Shown: positions 13,676 to 25,299, counted from the stretch's first letter. The stretch: 64,000 bases of DNA from Diphasiastrum complanatum (GCA_029204225.1 CM055096.1:62168957-62232956), one strand, 5' to 3'. A program made the numbers and translations. Notes: generated by a model from the letters alone, not told the origin.

Positions 13676-14584
13676 CTTCGCTGGGGCAGAACTCTTATAA
13701 AAACAAATAAACGCTTCGCTGAACTCTTTCCCACAAGGACCCTCTCTAAGTTCCGAAACACAAGGACATGCTAGGGCTTTGGTAGCCTTTGACTCGAGAG
13801 ACTGCAAAGGGAAAAAGCAGCGATTCGTATGCATGCCACAAAAGCGTACTAAGCGTACCAATAAGAGAAAAGTGCATATGAACTTGATACAACGATGATG
13901 AGCTAACCTATAGTCGTTTGAAGCAAACCCTAGCTACCGACCTCAATATCATTGTTGTGCGCCAAAGTTGATGCCTCTGCAAATTATTGACCCGCATCAA
14001 AAAGCATAAAAGCAAACAAGCATACAACCTTTTTCCTACTGAGGACCTCTATCAAGATCTTAGTTGAAGTATTATAAACAAAACTTTCTGAATTTTTATC
14101 ATTTCAAGCTACATGTAACCCAATTATGTCTACTGTATAAAAACAACCCGAATAATGGAAAAAGGAACACAAAACAAAGTATTCTTCAAGTATGCCACGA
14201 TAATGAAAATAAGAATAGAGCAGTAAGCTTTTCTATCAATGTCTTTATGTCACTTCGATGCTTGCTGGATCCTACAATACATCAACAATGGAAAAAGGAA
14301 GCTGAAACAAAAGATTCTTGAAATAAATCATGATTATGAGAACAGAATAAAAGTATGCTTTTCTATCATAGCCTTTTGGTAGGTTCAAAGCTTGCTGAAT
14401 CCTATAATATATATCTTCAGTCGACAGTCGAGGGCGTGATGTGTTGCCATTTACGATATAGAAGTGGAATGGTGATTTGCAGTACGATGAAGTAAATGAG
14501 GGTTTGAACTTGAAAACCGGAATAAGAAGAAGTATTACGTTGCATAGAGCAGAGGCCGCGATCGGATTTGAGTGGAGGAGCCAT
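13676..14584 (-). CDS. MIA40: MIA40-like intermembrane-space import receptor (5' exons only)
   Basis: Three minus-strand exons can be joined in frame: 14584-14539 (MAPPLKSDRGLCSMQ plus one base), 13976-13942 (ending AHNNDIE) and 13801-13676 (42 codons). The phases fit (1+2, then 0). Exon 3 carries the redox CPC pair (ALACPCVSELREGPC) and one CX9C helix (CGKEFSEAFIC), the hallmark of MIA40/CHCHD4. Known: MIA40 oxidises small cysteine proteins as they enter the mitochondrial intermembrane space, working with Erv1. The exon 3 splice sites are strong (TTTGCAG before, AAG/GTAAGA after); the exon 2 donor GTCGGT is weak. The second CX9C helix and the C-terminus were not found, so the gene is either longer on the left or truncated. 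A GA/CA-rich tract lies just upstream of the start. The identity is well supported, the first exon less so. Confidence 0.75.
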
Positions 14585-14589
14585 GAAGA

Positions 14590-15290
14590 ATGCCTCGTGT
14601 GTGTGTGTGTGTGTGTGTCTTTTCTCTCTCTCTCTCTCAAGTCACATTATCTATCTCCTTTTCGTGCTCACTATATGGTATTTTTCTATCTACCTGCCTG
14701 ATTCAAGTGTTGTCTTCTATTTCCATCGACGAGGGTGGTCCTTGCACCACAACGGTTGGCAGACTCCATCCAGGCAGATCTGAAATACACCGCAGACAGC
14801 AGATCCAACAGCAAGGCTTGAAATCTTAGCTTGATAGAAGGGGCAGGGGCAGAATCTATGTTGATCCTACTCCAGGAGGTAAATAGGCACGTTTGCAGGC
14901 TGTAAACAAGCGCACCATCAGCAGTTCCAGCGGGGTAGAAGTGGACGAGTTCTGAGGTTACAACAGTAGAGTAGCAGTGCGCACCAGATTACATTCAAGC
15001 ACATGCTACTCAAGCGTTCAGTTGGCTGCCAGACTAGCGATCAGTTTCTTGCTACACCAGCGATTAGTTCAGCTCTCAGTGAGCGAAGCTTTGCAGCAGA
15101 GAGCGGAGGTTTGTAGGTGACAACGAAAAAGCTCCTCAGAAAATCAGTGCATGTTCTATTGTCATAAGTTGCATGCCAGTCTATGCGCAGTTTCCTGCCA
15201 GACCCGTGTTTGTCTAATCTTCAATTAGTTTAGGGCAAAGGAGCAGCGGTGGAGCTTTCAAAACTTTTCCTATTGCTGGTCTTTCAGAGT
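14590..15290. other. Intergenic region between MIA40-like gene and R2-like element
   Basis: Holds a GT run and CT run (14600-14640) that would be the 5' leader or promoter of the minus-strand MIA40-like gene, then mixed DNA with no clear gene. Part may be the 5' UTR of the R2-like element, whose 5' end I cannot place. Confidence 0.4.
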
Positions 15291-15473
15291 TTTGGTGGGC
15301 GCTTTTGTTTGGGCAAGTTCTCCAGAATCTATTGCAAAAGGTTTACAACGGCCGACGGCTCCATCAAGGTTAACGGCATTCCGTGTGAAGAAAAATCAAA
15401 AAATTATAAAAAAAGATCTCGGTTCAGTTGGTGAGGTGGTCCATCACAGGGTTCCCTTTGTACAGTTGTTCTC

Positions 15474-18400
15474 ATGGCTTCGGACATCTCCCTACTTCGT
15501 CCTCTCAGTCTCAAACGACCTCCTTCAACTGTATCTCCCCCTCCTGACTCCCCTCCTCGTTCGCGTCAAGTTGTGCTGGGTTCCTCGCTTGCCACAGCAC
15601 CCTCTGTTCCTCCTTCGCCCATCTCTTCCCATGGCATTGTTACCCCCTCGTTTGGTTGTGGACCTCCTTCGACCCTTGTTGCATTGCCTTCTCAACCCCC
15701 TGAACGGGTTCCTTGCCATGCTTGTGGTCATTTCTTCTCTCCTAGAGGAGGTCTTGCCCTTCACCAGCGTTCTTGTCCTGCGCTGCTTCAGTCATCTCAA
15801 GATCGCCCTCCTCTTTCTGCACCCACCCCATTCGCCCTCTGCTTCAGCTTGGTCTTGGATTTCTTCCCTTGACGTCCTCGGAGCTTTTCACTTGGGCTTC
15901 CCTCGTCCAAGGCTCTACTTTCATATTCCCCTCGCTCTCCGTCGTGAAACTCAAGTTGCTATGCGCCTTCCTCTTGATCGCTTGGCTATTGACCCCTTTG
16001 ACATTGCGGCTTGGCATCTGTTTCTTCTTTTTCCCCTTTGGTGTCTAGTCCTTCCTCCGAGGGGTGGGGATGTTGGTCATAGAGAAACTCGTGCTCGTCT
16101 TTGTCGCTTTCAAGACTGGGAAATGCTTCATGATAAACACTTTGCACGTTATCAGGCACTTGCTGCTCGCAACTCACAGGACTCTCAACCTCAAGGCGCC
16201 CCACCTCTCCACCGTCGCCTTCGTCGCCCCCTACATCTTGGGCAGGTTGGTGAGTATTCTTGTGCAGCTCAAGCTTTAGCTCCTCTCACACCCGCTCCCT
16301 CTTCTGTTGATACTGTTGCTGCTCTCCAAGCTCTACGTCCTGCTTCTGAAGGCATTCTTCCCTTGTTTGTGGAGGACTTTGTGTCTGATGTTGACTTGGT
16401 GCTTGATCGTGACTCTTTCTCTCGTGCCTTCCATCGTAGTCCTCGTCTTGTTGTTGTTGGTCCCTCCGGTTTGGTCTATGAACACCTTCGTGATTGCTTT
16501 CCACCTGAGGACTTTGCTAGTGGCTATGTCCAACTCTTTCAGGTCTGCTCTTTTATCGCCTCTAGTCACATTCCTTATTCTGTCGCTCGTCTTTTGTCTG
16601 CGTCTTGTTTGATTGCCATGTCTGAAGCCTCGGGTGGCGTCCGTCCCATCGCTATTGGCAAAGTCCTCCTCCATCTTGTTAGTCGTTCTATCTGTTTTCA
16701 GTTTCAATAGATTTTTGCCTCTTTTCTCTTCCCTCATTAGTTTGGCATCTCTACTCCTGGCAGCTGTGAAGCTGTCATTCATGGTTTGCGTGCCACCCTT
16801 GATCTCCATCCTGACTGGGTTGTTCTCCAAGTGGATGTTTCCAATGCTTTTAACTCTGTTTCTAGAGCTGCGATCTTTCAGGAGCTGCGCACGGCTGGTG
16901 GTGAGTTGGCTCAGCTTATCCCATTTGTGCGGTTGTTCTATGCTACTGAGATTCCTTTCTTTTTCAGTCACCATGTGCACTCTGGGGATCTTTCTACTAT
17001 CCAGTTTGTAGCAGGTACTCGTCAAGGTGATCTTTTGGCTGGTCCTCTTTTCGCTCTGGCTCATTTCCATGCACTTCAAGCTTCTGCAGAGGCCTTTCCC
17101 TCCTGCTTATTTCCTTCGGTTGCTGATGACACTCATATTGTTGGTCCTGCTCCTACGGTGCTCCTCGCATTTCATCATTTCTCTGAGCAGCTGGCTTCTT
17201 TTGGTTTGTCTATTCAACCTCGCAAGTGTTCAATGTGGTCTCCAACAAGTCTTCCCCCGGACTTCGTTCCTCCTCAAGGTTTCCTTGCTCCTTCGGATGG
17301 CATTCGAATTTTGGGTATTCCTTTTGGGTCTGCTTCCTTCAGCTCTGCCTTTCTTGGTGAGGCTCTCTAGGAGGATGTTGCTCATTCAGATCTGCTTCCC
17401 CGGTTGGGCAACACTCAGGTCACGTTTGGCATCTTGACGTCTTGCTCTATCCAGCGTCCTTCTTATTTGCTGCGGACTTTTCCCCCTACTCCGGACTTTT
17501 TGCATCTCCTCTCTTCCTTTGACAGCTCTCTTATGGATGTTTTTGGCCGCCTTTTGGGCCCAAGTCCTTTGGATGGTGTGGAGACCCTTTCAGCTCGAAA
17601 CCAAGCTCGGTTACCCATTTCTTGTGGAGGTGTGGGTCTTCTCTCTACGGTTTCTTCTGCACCTGCAGCTTTTCTTGAGAGCTGGGCTCTTGTCGCCCCT
17701 GCTTTGTCTTCTCGGTTCCTTTCTGGCCTTCGCCCTCTCTTGGCGGATTGTATTGCTCATGTGGATAGCTATTCTCTGCCTTTCCAGCACCTCCTCATCG
17801 TTGCGCGAGAGCTCCTCCCCCCTCTCTGCCCAAGCTTGTCTTCTTCCTTTTAATCAACTCCTCTCTTTCAGCACTAACCACCTACAAGAGACCCTCTTGG
17901 AGCGCATGCACAAGCATACCCTTTCCAGCATGCTCTCTGAGGCTCCTTCGGCGTTGCATCGAGCTTGGCTTCTTTCTTGTGTGGGTCCTAGTGCCAAGGC
18001 TTGGTTGTCAGCTTGGCATGTTATCCCTTCCTTCCGGTTGTCTTCGGCCATCTTCACCACTGCTCTTCGTCTTCGCTTGGGGCTTCCTCATCCTTCGATC
18101 TTGGGTCTCTCCAGGTGTGTTTGTGGTCACCCTATTGATGCTCTTGCTATCCATCTCCTCCACTGTCTTTCTAGGAGTGAGCGCACAGCTACGCATGATG
18201 TTGTCAGAGATGCAACGGCCGCTATAGCCAGAGATGGAGGATTTCATGTCCTCAGAGAGCAGTCTCATGTCCTTCCTTCTTCCGCGTCTCACTCTTCTCG
18301 CAGGCGTGTTGACATTGTCCTCTCTCGGGATGGGCTTCATACTCTGGCAGATGTTGTTGTTGCTGATCCCACGCGTGGTGACCTATTGCCTCGCTCTGCC

Positions 18401-18742
18401 GTCACACCAGGAGAAGCGACAGGCGTCGCAACACAAGAGAAGGAAAAAAACTACTTCGACAGGCACCCCACTGATGCTTTCCTTCCTTTGGCTATTGAGA
18501 CTTATGGCACCTTGCATCGACGCTTTGAGGATTTTCTTCGCATGTGTTCTCATCAGGCGGCAGAGCGTCAAGGTATTCCTGGTTCTATTCTCGTGGCTTC
18601 TTTCAAACAACGTGTTTCCATTGCCCTGCAGCATGCTCATGCCCTATCTATTCTACAACAGGCGACAGTGGCTGGGTCTGCTACATCTCATCTCCCTTCA
18701 TTAGCCGACTCATCACCTCTTCACTTTTCCGATCTACTGTAG
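15474..18742 (+). pseudogene. R2-superfamily-like non-LTR retrotransposon ORF (degenerate)
   Basis: Domains in order: a zinc finger at 15714-15776 (CHACGHFF...LALHQRSC, C-x2-C-x12-H-x3-C); a region with GHRETRARL near 16080; reverse transcriptase with motif A QVDVSNAFNSV (16828), motif B GTRQGDLLAGPLFAL (17014) and motif C VADDTHIVG (17119); then CVCGHPIDALAIHLLHC (18116), THDVVRDA, and RRVDIVL...LADVVVADP (18305-18390). The last three match the CCHC, RHN and PD..D motifs of the restriction-like endonuclease of R2-group elements. Known: such elements nick one target strand and copy their RNA there. Defects: frameshifts before 16000 and near 17850, and TAG stops at 16708, 16738 and 17368, all in one frame. 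Motif C has VADD instead of the usual Y/F-ADD. Alternative: a related plant RT family of uncertain name. Confidence 0.7.
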
Positions 18743-19020
18743 TCAGTTGGCAGACTCCCACGAACATCATCATAGTTTATGCACTTTTATTTTTAATGCC
18801 AGGATTTGGATTCATCTTAGCTTTACTGCAAGCTTCGCTCTTGTTTGAGCTTATTTTTGTTTAAACTTAAAGTTGCATTTATCAAACTAGATAATACATA
18901 ACCATGTAGCTCGAGTTCTATGTAGGCCAAACTTGGCATTTTGCATTAATAAGCTACATACTTGCATGGTACAACATTTGTAGCAAGCCAAGAAATCAAT
19001 ATGGATTGTTTTTCAATTTT

Positions 19021-19147
<127 letters not shown>

Positions 19148-19554
19148 TCACATTATTGCTATTTTTCGTTCTAGCCCTAAAAAAACCCTACAAATGTAAA
19201 AAAAAACTACGCTCCTCTCTCTTGTGCCCCTCTCTCTATCGCACTCCTCTGTTTTATATCCATCTCTCTCTCTAGAAGGTTTTCCTTCTCTCTCTAGATG
19301 GGAAGGCTCTGTTTCTCCCACTTTGCAACGCTTTTCAACTGCCCTTAAAAAAAATTAGGGCAGACGTGGCCCAATGAAAACGCTAGAATCGCGTGTTCTC
19401 CAACACTACTGACATTCTCTCTCTATTTATCTCTAGGCACGCCATATAAGGGAAGTAAGCGATATTAGCCTTAGATTTCCTCGTGTCTCCAAGCAAACAA
19501 GTACGATGTGATATTGTATCACAAAGGACTTGCCATGTCATAATATGAGAATAG

Positions 19555-19821
19555 TATTAAAGAAATAACATGTGCCACATAGATTAGGTTTCTTTAGGGC
19601 ACCTTAAGTTGTTTTAGGTTAACGTAGGTATTGCTTCATCTCAAACGTTGTATGAACGGAGTTGCGTCTGTTCCTTCACGAGACACGACGTTTTGTTTGT
19701 TCGTTACTATGTAATGGGCTATTGCCCACACACACCTATCAATTCAATTTCACTGTTGTTTAGTTAAGCGCTCTCACTACTCTCTCTTCTGCTGCTATTA
19801 CGTAACTCTGAAAATGTAATA
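19555..19821 (+). repeat. 5' LTR of TRIM
   Basis: 267 bp, begins TATTAAAGAAATAACATG and ends GAAAATGTAATA. Differs from the right LTR by scattered substitutions and short indels, so insertion is not recent. Confidence 0.88.
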
Positions 19822-19834
19822 TGGTATCAGAGCC
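19822..19834 (+). promoter_or_regulatory. Primer-binding site of TRIM
   Basis: TGGTATCAGAGCC directly after the left LTR; standard initiator tRNA-Met site where minus-strand DNA synthesis would start. Confidence 0.9.
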
Positions 19835-20738
19835 ATCCGTTGGTAATTCTTCAGCGATCATGTAGTAATCAGTGCTGCCTATTGTGTGACCCATGACATA
19901 TCTTCCTATCTGTTTGAGCATTTGCTAACTATCATTGATGTGAAAGAAGACTTTCTTTGAAGGCTATGTGAAAATCACTCTTTTATAGATGCAGTTTCTA
20001 CATAGTATGAGAGAATGCATGTAATTAGGAGTAAATGTCTTGTGAAGACAAGCACATGTGCTAATCGCTGTGGTGATCACTTGTATTGAAATTTGTTGAA
20101 AGGCGTTTAAGGCCTAATTTAAACAACTTAAATGAAATGAAGCCCTGAAACCAGCCAGTTTGAAGTGTGTGAACATTTTATTGATGCTGCATTTGAAGAG
20201 ATTTCATGTGAGCTCGACGTGAAGAGATTGCGAAGGTTCATGTTGATATCCTACATTGTTTCTGTTTTCAGTTGTGAAAATCTGCAACTTGCCGCTGATG
20301 TTGCATTGATGTGATCAGTAAAACAAAGAGAGAAAATTATGGCTCTTGGTTGTGTTCATGAGAGATGACAAAGACGACTACCGATGCTCCTATTATGATT
20401 GGAATGTGTCAAAGACCAACCTTTGTCATTCTTCTTCATGTGCTGCTTGACAATGTTGTTAATTTGGAGTACCAATGTGTTCCAGTGGAAACTACGTCTA
20501 TGTGTGATGAGCTCCAATAGGAGCTATGGCTGTGTGATGAAGAGCTCCAGTGGGAGTGACGATTGTGTGTGAAATGGGCTTCAGTGAAAGCTGCCTGTGT
20601 GTAGAGCTCTTAAAAGATGACTGTGTGCAGGCCTAAAAGCATATGCTAAAAGTGATTGATTGATTGTGTGATTAACATTGTCTGTGTGATCTCATTGTGA
20701 TTGTGATCTGATCTAGACAGATAACAATCAAGTGGGAG

Positions 20739-21012
20739 TATTAAAGAAATAACATGTGCTACGTAGATTAGGTTTCTTTAGGGCACCTTAAGTTGTTTTA
20801 GGTTAACGTAGGTATTGCTTCATCTCAAACGTTGTATGAATTGCGCAGAGTTGCGTTGTTCCTTCAAGAGACATGACATTTTGTTTGTTCACTACTATGT
20901 AACGGGGGGCTGTTGCCCACACACACCTATCAATTCAATATCATTGTTGTTTAGTTAAGCACTCTCACTACTCTCTCTTCTGCTGCTATTACGTAACTCT
21001 GAGAATGTAATA
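20739..21012 (+). repeat. 3' LTR of TRIM
   Basis: 274 bp, preceded by the purine tract AAGTGGGAG and ending GAGAATGTAATA. It contains an extra AATTGCGCA-like insertion near 20840 compared with the left LTR. Confidence 0.88.
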
Positions 21013-21017
21013 AATAC

Positions 21018-21536
21018 TAAGCTGAAAATAAAATTTATTAACGTGTGGAAATTTGCTTTGTGCAATGGATTTATATTTTGATTTTGAAATATATGCTTGA
21101 TCTTCATATGTTTGTATTGTATAATTAAAAAATTGATATTATAAGTTAGTAGTTTTGAATAGACATTATTATTATTATTTTTAAAAGTTACAACAATTTG
21201 ATAAGATTTGTTGATGATTATAATTTTGTTGTATCAAAGAATATAATTCATGATTGATTATTAGTTGTATTGTTCCAATTCTCGTACTTTGCCCAAATTT
21301 GACCCACAAAAATAAACCACCTCTAGTATTGGGATGCACGTCATATAATTGAATTGCTTGATCTAGAAATAAATGTGTTGGACTAGTTAGTTTTCTTATT
21401 TCTTGACAATTATTATTTGGAAGGAGTCTTTAGATTGTACCAAACTTAAATTGTTACTTTCATCACACCTTTTTGGAAACTTATTCTTTGGCTTTGAAAT
21501 TGAGAAGACATTTTCAAGTATTCGCAATTTCACAAT
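21018..21536. other. AT-rich DNA without a gene
   Basis: Strongly AT-rich, no open frame with recognisable content and no clear repeat. Confidence 0.5.
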
Positions 21537-21646
21537 TAATATTCACAATATTCGTCAGTATTCACAATGTTCACGATCAATATTCACAATATTTGCAATC
21601 ATTATTCACAATATTCACGATCAATAGTCACAATATTCACGATCAA
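21537..21646. repeat. 22-bp minisatellite
   Basis: Four full 22-base units (21559, 21581, 21603, 21625) with consensus TATTCACAATATTCACGATC plus AA, after a partial unit. Reading frames across it are not genes. Confidence 0.85.
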
Positions 21647-21649
21647 TAT

Positions 21650-23180
21650 CTCAAAATATTCATTTCTCCATATTCGCAATTTGATTAGTTACACAATATG
21701 GAAGACATTTTCTATATGTCCTGCAAAAAAAAACACACTCACAAAATTATAATTAGATAAAGATCAACTATCATGACTGAAAACTTATTGATCTATTATA
21801 TCTTTCACAAAATACCTAATTAAGTACAATTGTCTACCTCCAAAAAACCAAAACAAAGCAAAACATAATACATGTGCTTTTTTGTATGGGAAGCCATGGC
21901 TACAACTCATTGGACTACTCATCAAGTTAAGCTTCAAAACAAGAAGTCTAACGGGATAGACTTCATCAGAAATAAGTACACCGTTACAGAACCTTACAAC
22001 AACTGCTGTTTACAAGGGATATTTAGGGCACAAGAAATCGAAGCTTTTCTTCCAAACCAAACTTTAGTGATATATGATAGACATCATTGCTCTTCATATC
22101 GAATACATGGAGAAATATACTAATGCTTGATAGAACATACACATCACCATTTCTCGATGCTTCTTGATATGGCCATTCTCACATTTCATTAATAGTACAG
22201 ATCAGGCACAACATGCCTCGTGTCATATAAATCGATTTGATACAGATTTGTAAAAACATCAAGAAAAAAGTAAACAAGCGGTATATGTTTTGCTTAAGTA
22301 CCAGTGACACTTAGACGTATGATTCGTTTTTGAAGTTGTAAGCAAGGGATTTCTGATCTTGGTTACGAAGCAGAAACTAGAGGAACCGAATTTCGAGCTT
22401 CCTGCATACATGTAAAAAACAAGAAAGAATCAAGCAATAACAATTCATTGTAATAAAACAACAGTGTAGAGAACAAGGAAGGAAGAAATGAATCAAACGT
22501 CAATGCAGAAAGAAAAGTTTGGATGAAGCTGATTTAGATAACTTCGAACGAAATATAACTTCCAAAAAAGCTCTATCATTGTTCCACCTTCACATTCATG
22601 AACATGGATCCCACATTGTACACAAAACATACTGATAAAACAGGGGAATGCAATAACGAGGAGCCAACAATCGATTGGTACAACGGAATCTCCTATAACC
22701 AGCAAGAGTAGAAAAACGCAATAAGAAAGAAGGTCCCACAAACATGCAAAGTAGCGAACAAAACATAGTCCGCAAAGGCATGCCATGCTTTATTGGCATG
22801 GACCCGTTGTTTTCAAAAACATGCAAGTAACCGTGTGGTTTGCATGAAAAGCCAATTTGCTCATGCAAAAAGTATCTCAAAAATTCACGTTGGGCGGGAT
22901 GTGGGTTGCACGAATTGGTCCATGCCCCAAAAGTTGAGACCATCGAAACTCTTTATCCTTTAACGTTGACTTTTTTTCAAACCACATTGACTGACCTCAT
23001 CCCATATTATTGCAAGGCAAGGCCAAATACTTCACATCCATTGCCACATTAAAGTTGTTCAATGATCTTAATGCTATGAATCATAAATACATAGTCACAT
23101 GCTACTCTGTACACTTTGAAAATTGAATGGAAAGCCTGTCTGCAAATAAATCAATTAGTTCGATCTTTAAAAAGCTGATT
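21650..23180. other. No supported gene
   Basis: AT-rich. Short frames occur (for example 21872-22123 plus and 22943-22596 minus) but none has a recognisable domain. A minus-strand acceptor-like TACATGTATGCAG near 22400 followed by a short open frame could be a last exon of the gene model to the right; this is weak. Confidence 0.35.
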
Positions 23181-23188
23181 GTGTTAAA

Positions 23189-23833
23189 CTACCAATTTAT
23201 GTGAAGAACTGTATGGGAACGAAAATATTCGTTTGCTAAGACAGTCGGGCTGACAACACTGAAACCTTGAGTGAGGAGGAAATCGCCCGTTCTCCCACTG
23301 AAGGAGTAAGTCTTGATTGGTATGGTGAGGTCTTTCAAAAAGGTAAGTGAAATAGTGCCAATCATCTTTTCAACAGTGAAATCCAGAGTTCCAAACACTA
23401 TAAGTTGAAGACAACCTGTATTGTTATAACATGCATCAAAGAAGAGGCCATGGATTCTACCTAGCTCTTGGGAAAAGAAATCGGGACCTTCTCTGATCTT
23501 ATCATTGAACACAACAACATCAACAAAGGCAAAAGAGAGTGAGTGATCCATAGCACCTCCTAGATACAGACAGTTGCGGAATTATTGAAAGTAAAGTTTG
23601 ATCTCACTACCTGGACATACAATTCGTACAAATATTTGAAAGTCGAATTGCTGCCTCTGTAGGCGTAACACTGAACCACTTAATGGTGTCATTAGTATTG
23701 CAACCCAGAAAATATTTCCATATCTACGATTTTGGATTGCTGCCTTCTTTGATACTGCAAGCTTATAGCGGTCACTAGGCAAACCATCTGGTGGAATGAG
23801 ATCTACAAGGGAAATTCTACCAGGAGAGGCCAT
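23189..23833 (-). CDS. Unidentified two-exon gene model, possible OB-fold protein
   Basis: Exon 1 would start at 23833 (MASPGRISLVDLIPPDG) and end at CCAG/GTAGTG near 23611. Exon 2 starts after ATCTAG near 23557 and reads MDHSLSFAFVDVVVFNDKI, then GRIHGLFFDACYNNTGCLQ, with an end or donor near 23189. The intron would be only about 50 bases, so the model may be wrong. The pattern of strands and the order F-x-DK, GxIHGL, YNN-x-LQL-x-VF faintly recalls the telomere-binding OB-fold of POT1, but I see no diagnostic motif. Other options are an unrelated plant gene or a decayed fragment. Function is not assigned. Confidence 0.3.
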
Positions 23834-23869
23834 ACACTAGTCGTGGCCAACTCTAGTCGTCATGACCGT

Positions 23870-25000
23870 TCACAGATGTTTTCAATAGTTGCTTTCATCT
23901 TCCTTCTTATTCTTTTGGTTTCATGGTAGCACAAATGAATTAGAGCTGTCAGGTACGACATTTTTTTGTAATAAATTGGTATTTTTTTTTAATACATGAA
24001 CCAAATGCACCAAGCAAGTACGCCCTTGAGCAAGGTAAAAAAGTATCTTCAACAGAAGGGGTAGTGCATATGTTCTCAATAGCTGCTTTGATCTCGCTTC
24101 TTACCCTTTTCGAAATAATTTTCCTATAAACTCACAGTAAAGTTAAATTATGCAATAGCCATTTCAAGCTTGAACAACATCCAAAGCTCTGGAAAATAAT
24201 CCAAAAACCTAATCCTCCAAGGGAAAAATTCTATAACCATTCTAGAAAAAGGCCTCACATTCCAGAAGTAGGCCTAACAAGATATGAGTAAACCCTCATT
24301 CAAACCCTGATTTATCAAAATTTGCGCATAAATTTGGACGTCCTCTCTACCAAACCAGTCCACTTCTTCCCACGGCCATGTAGGATTCATTATCAAAGAA
24401 AGTCTAGAATCACTCACTTCATCAAACAACTCGTGTTTCATAGCTATAAGAGCTAAAACTTTCAACTCATGTTTTGCTACTTTATCAAATCCTAGCAATC
24501 CTCCTTTTGTGTGAGACATCAAGGTATCTTCAGATTGTGACACAAAATCCATAGCAGTCGAACTGGGTCTTTATCTCTGCAGTTGATGTGTTGAGAAGCT
24601 ACAATGATTAAGAATTTAGATCAGCAAAGGTAAGTCTTTTGTTAGCTTTTGCTTTTGGAAACCTATCCATTCATGCGTATCAAAACACAATTCATGTGTA
24701 TTGAAGCACCACATTCACATGTCTTTGCTTTTTTGGCCTTATGCATCATGCATTCTCTGCATGAATTGTAAGAATTTTCTAATGGAAAAATATGCATGTT
24801 AGTTTAGCCCTCAACCAAGGTTCAGGTCTTAAAAAATTTAGGCTGTCACATGTTTTTAAAAGTCAACTTCTTGTATGTTTTTTACAAAACCGATTTTTGA
24901 AGAAAGATGTCTTATACTTTGCCAGCATTCCCGAACATCGGGCTACTTCTTCCTCCTACCTCATGGGGTTTTTTCGCACTGGATCCCTCCAATTCCTGCC
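23870..25000. other. No supported gene
   Basis: Mostly AT-rich. A minus-strand frame of 92 codons (24552-24274, MDFVSQSEDTLMSHTKGG) is open but matches nothing I know. Confidence 0.35.
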
Positions 25001-25002
25001 CT

Positions 25003-25212
25003 GTCAGAGCTAGGTGCTACTTCCAACATGTGGTTGACCCCTCTCCTCATTTAAGGAGGCTGCCATCGGAGGCTACCTCTAGTGATAGCCTCCAACATGT
25101 GGGTCCCCCTTTGTCAGAGGTAGGTGTTACTTCCAACATGTGGTTGACCCCCTCCTCTAAGGAGGCTGCCATCGGAGGCTACCTCTAGTGGTAGCCTCCA
25201 ACATGTGGCCCA
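25003..25212. repeat. 110-bp tandem duplication with internal hairpin
   Basis: Two units start at 25003 and 25113 (GTCAGAG..TAGGTG). Each holds GGAGGCTA, a 10-base spacer and TAGCCTCC, a perfect 8-bp stem, followed by AACATGTGG. Confidence 0.85.

Positions 25213-25216
<4 letters not shown>

Positions 25217-25294
<78 letters not shown>
25217..25294. repeat. (CT)n microsatellite
   Basis: About 39 CT units immediately after the 110-bp tandem duplication. Confidence 0.98.
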
Positions 25295-25296
<2 letters not shown>

Positions 25297-25299
25297 AAC

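Larger units (their letters stand above)
19555..21012 (+). mobile_element. TRIM (miniature LTR retrotransposon), structurally complete
   Basis: Two LTRs of 267 and 274 bp share most of their sequence and both run from TATTA to TAATA. The left one is followed at once by TGGTATCAGAGCC, complementary to the 3' end of initiator tRNA-Met. A purine tract (AAGTGGGAG) ends at the right LTR. The flanks AATAG (19550-19554) and AATAC (21013-21017) look like a 5-bp target duplication with one change. The 917-bp interior has no gene. Total length of 1.46 kb with no coding capacity fits the TRIM class, which relies on the proteins of other elements. Confidence 0.88.

Noticed and set aside
15292-15764. Other-frame reading of the R2-like element start, and minus-strand frames in 15.5-18.6 kb
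   Set aside because: The zinc finger lies in another frame, and the minus frames are Arg-rich shadows of Ser/Leu-rich coding DNA.
16700-17375. TAG stops read through or reassigned, or restored by RNA editing
   Set aside because: Nuclear plant genes do not reassign TAG, and U-to-C editing is organellar. The element is also frameshifted.
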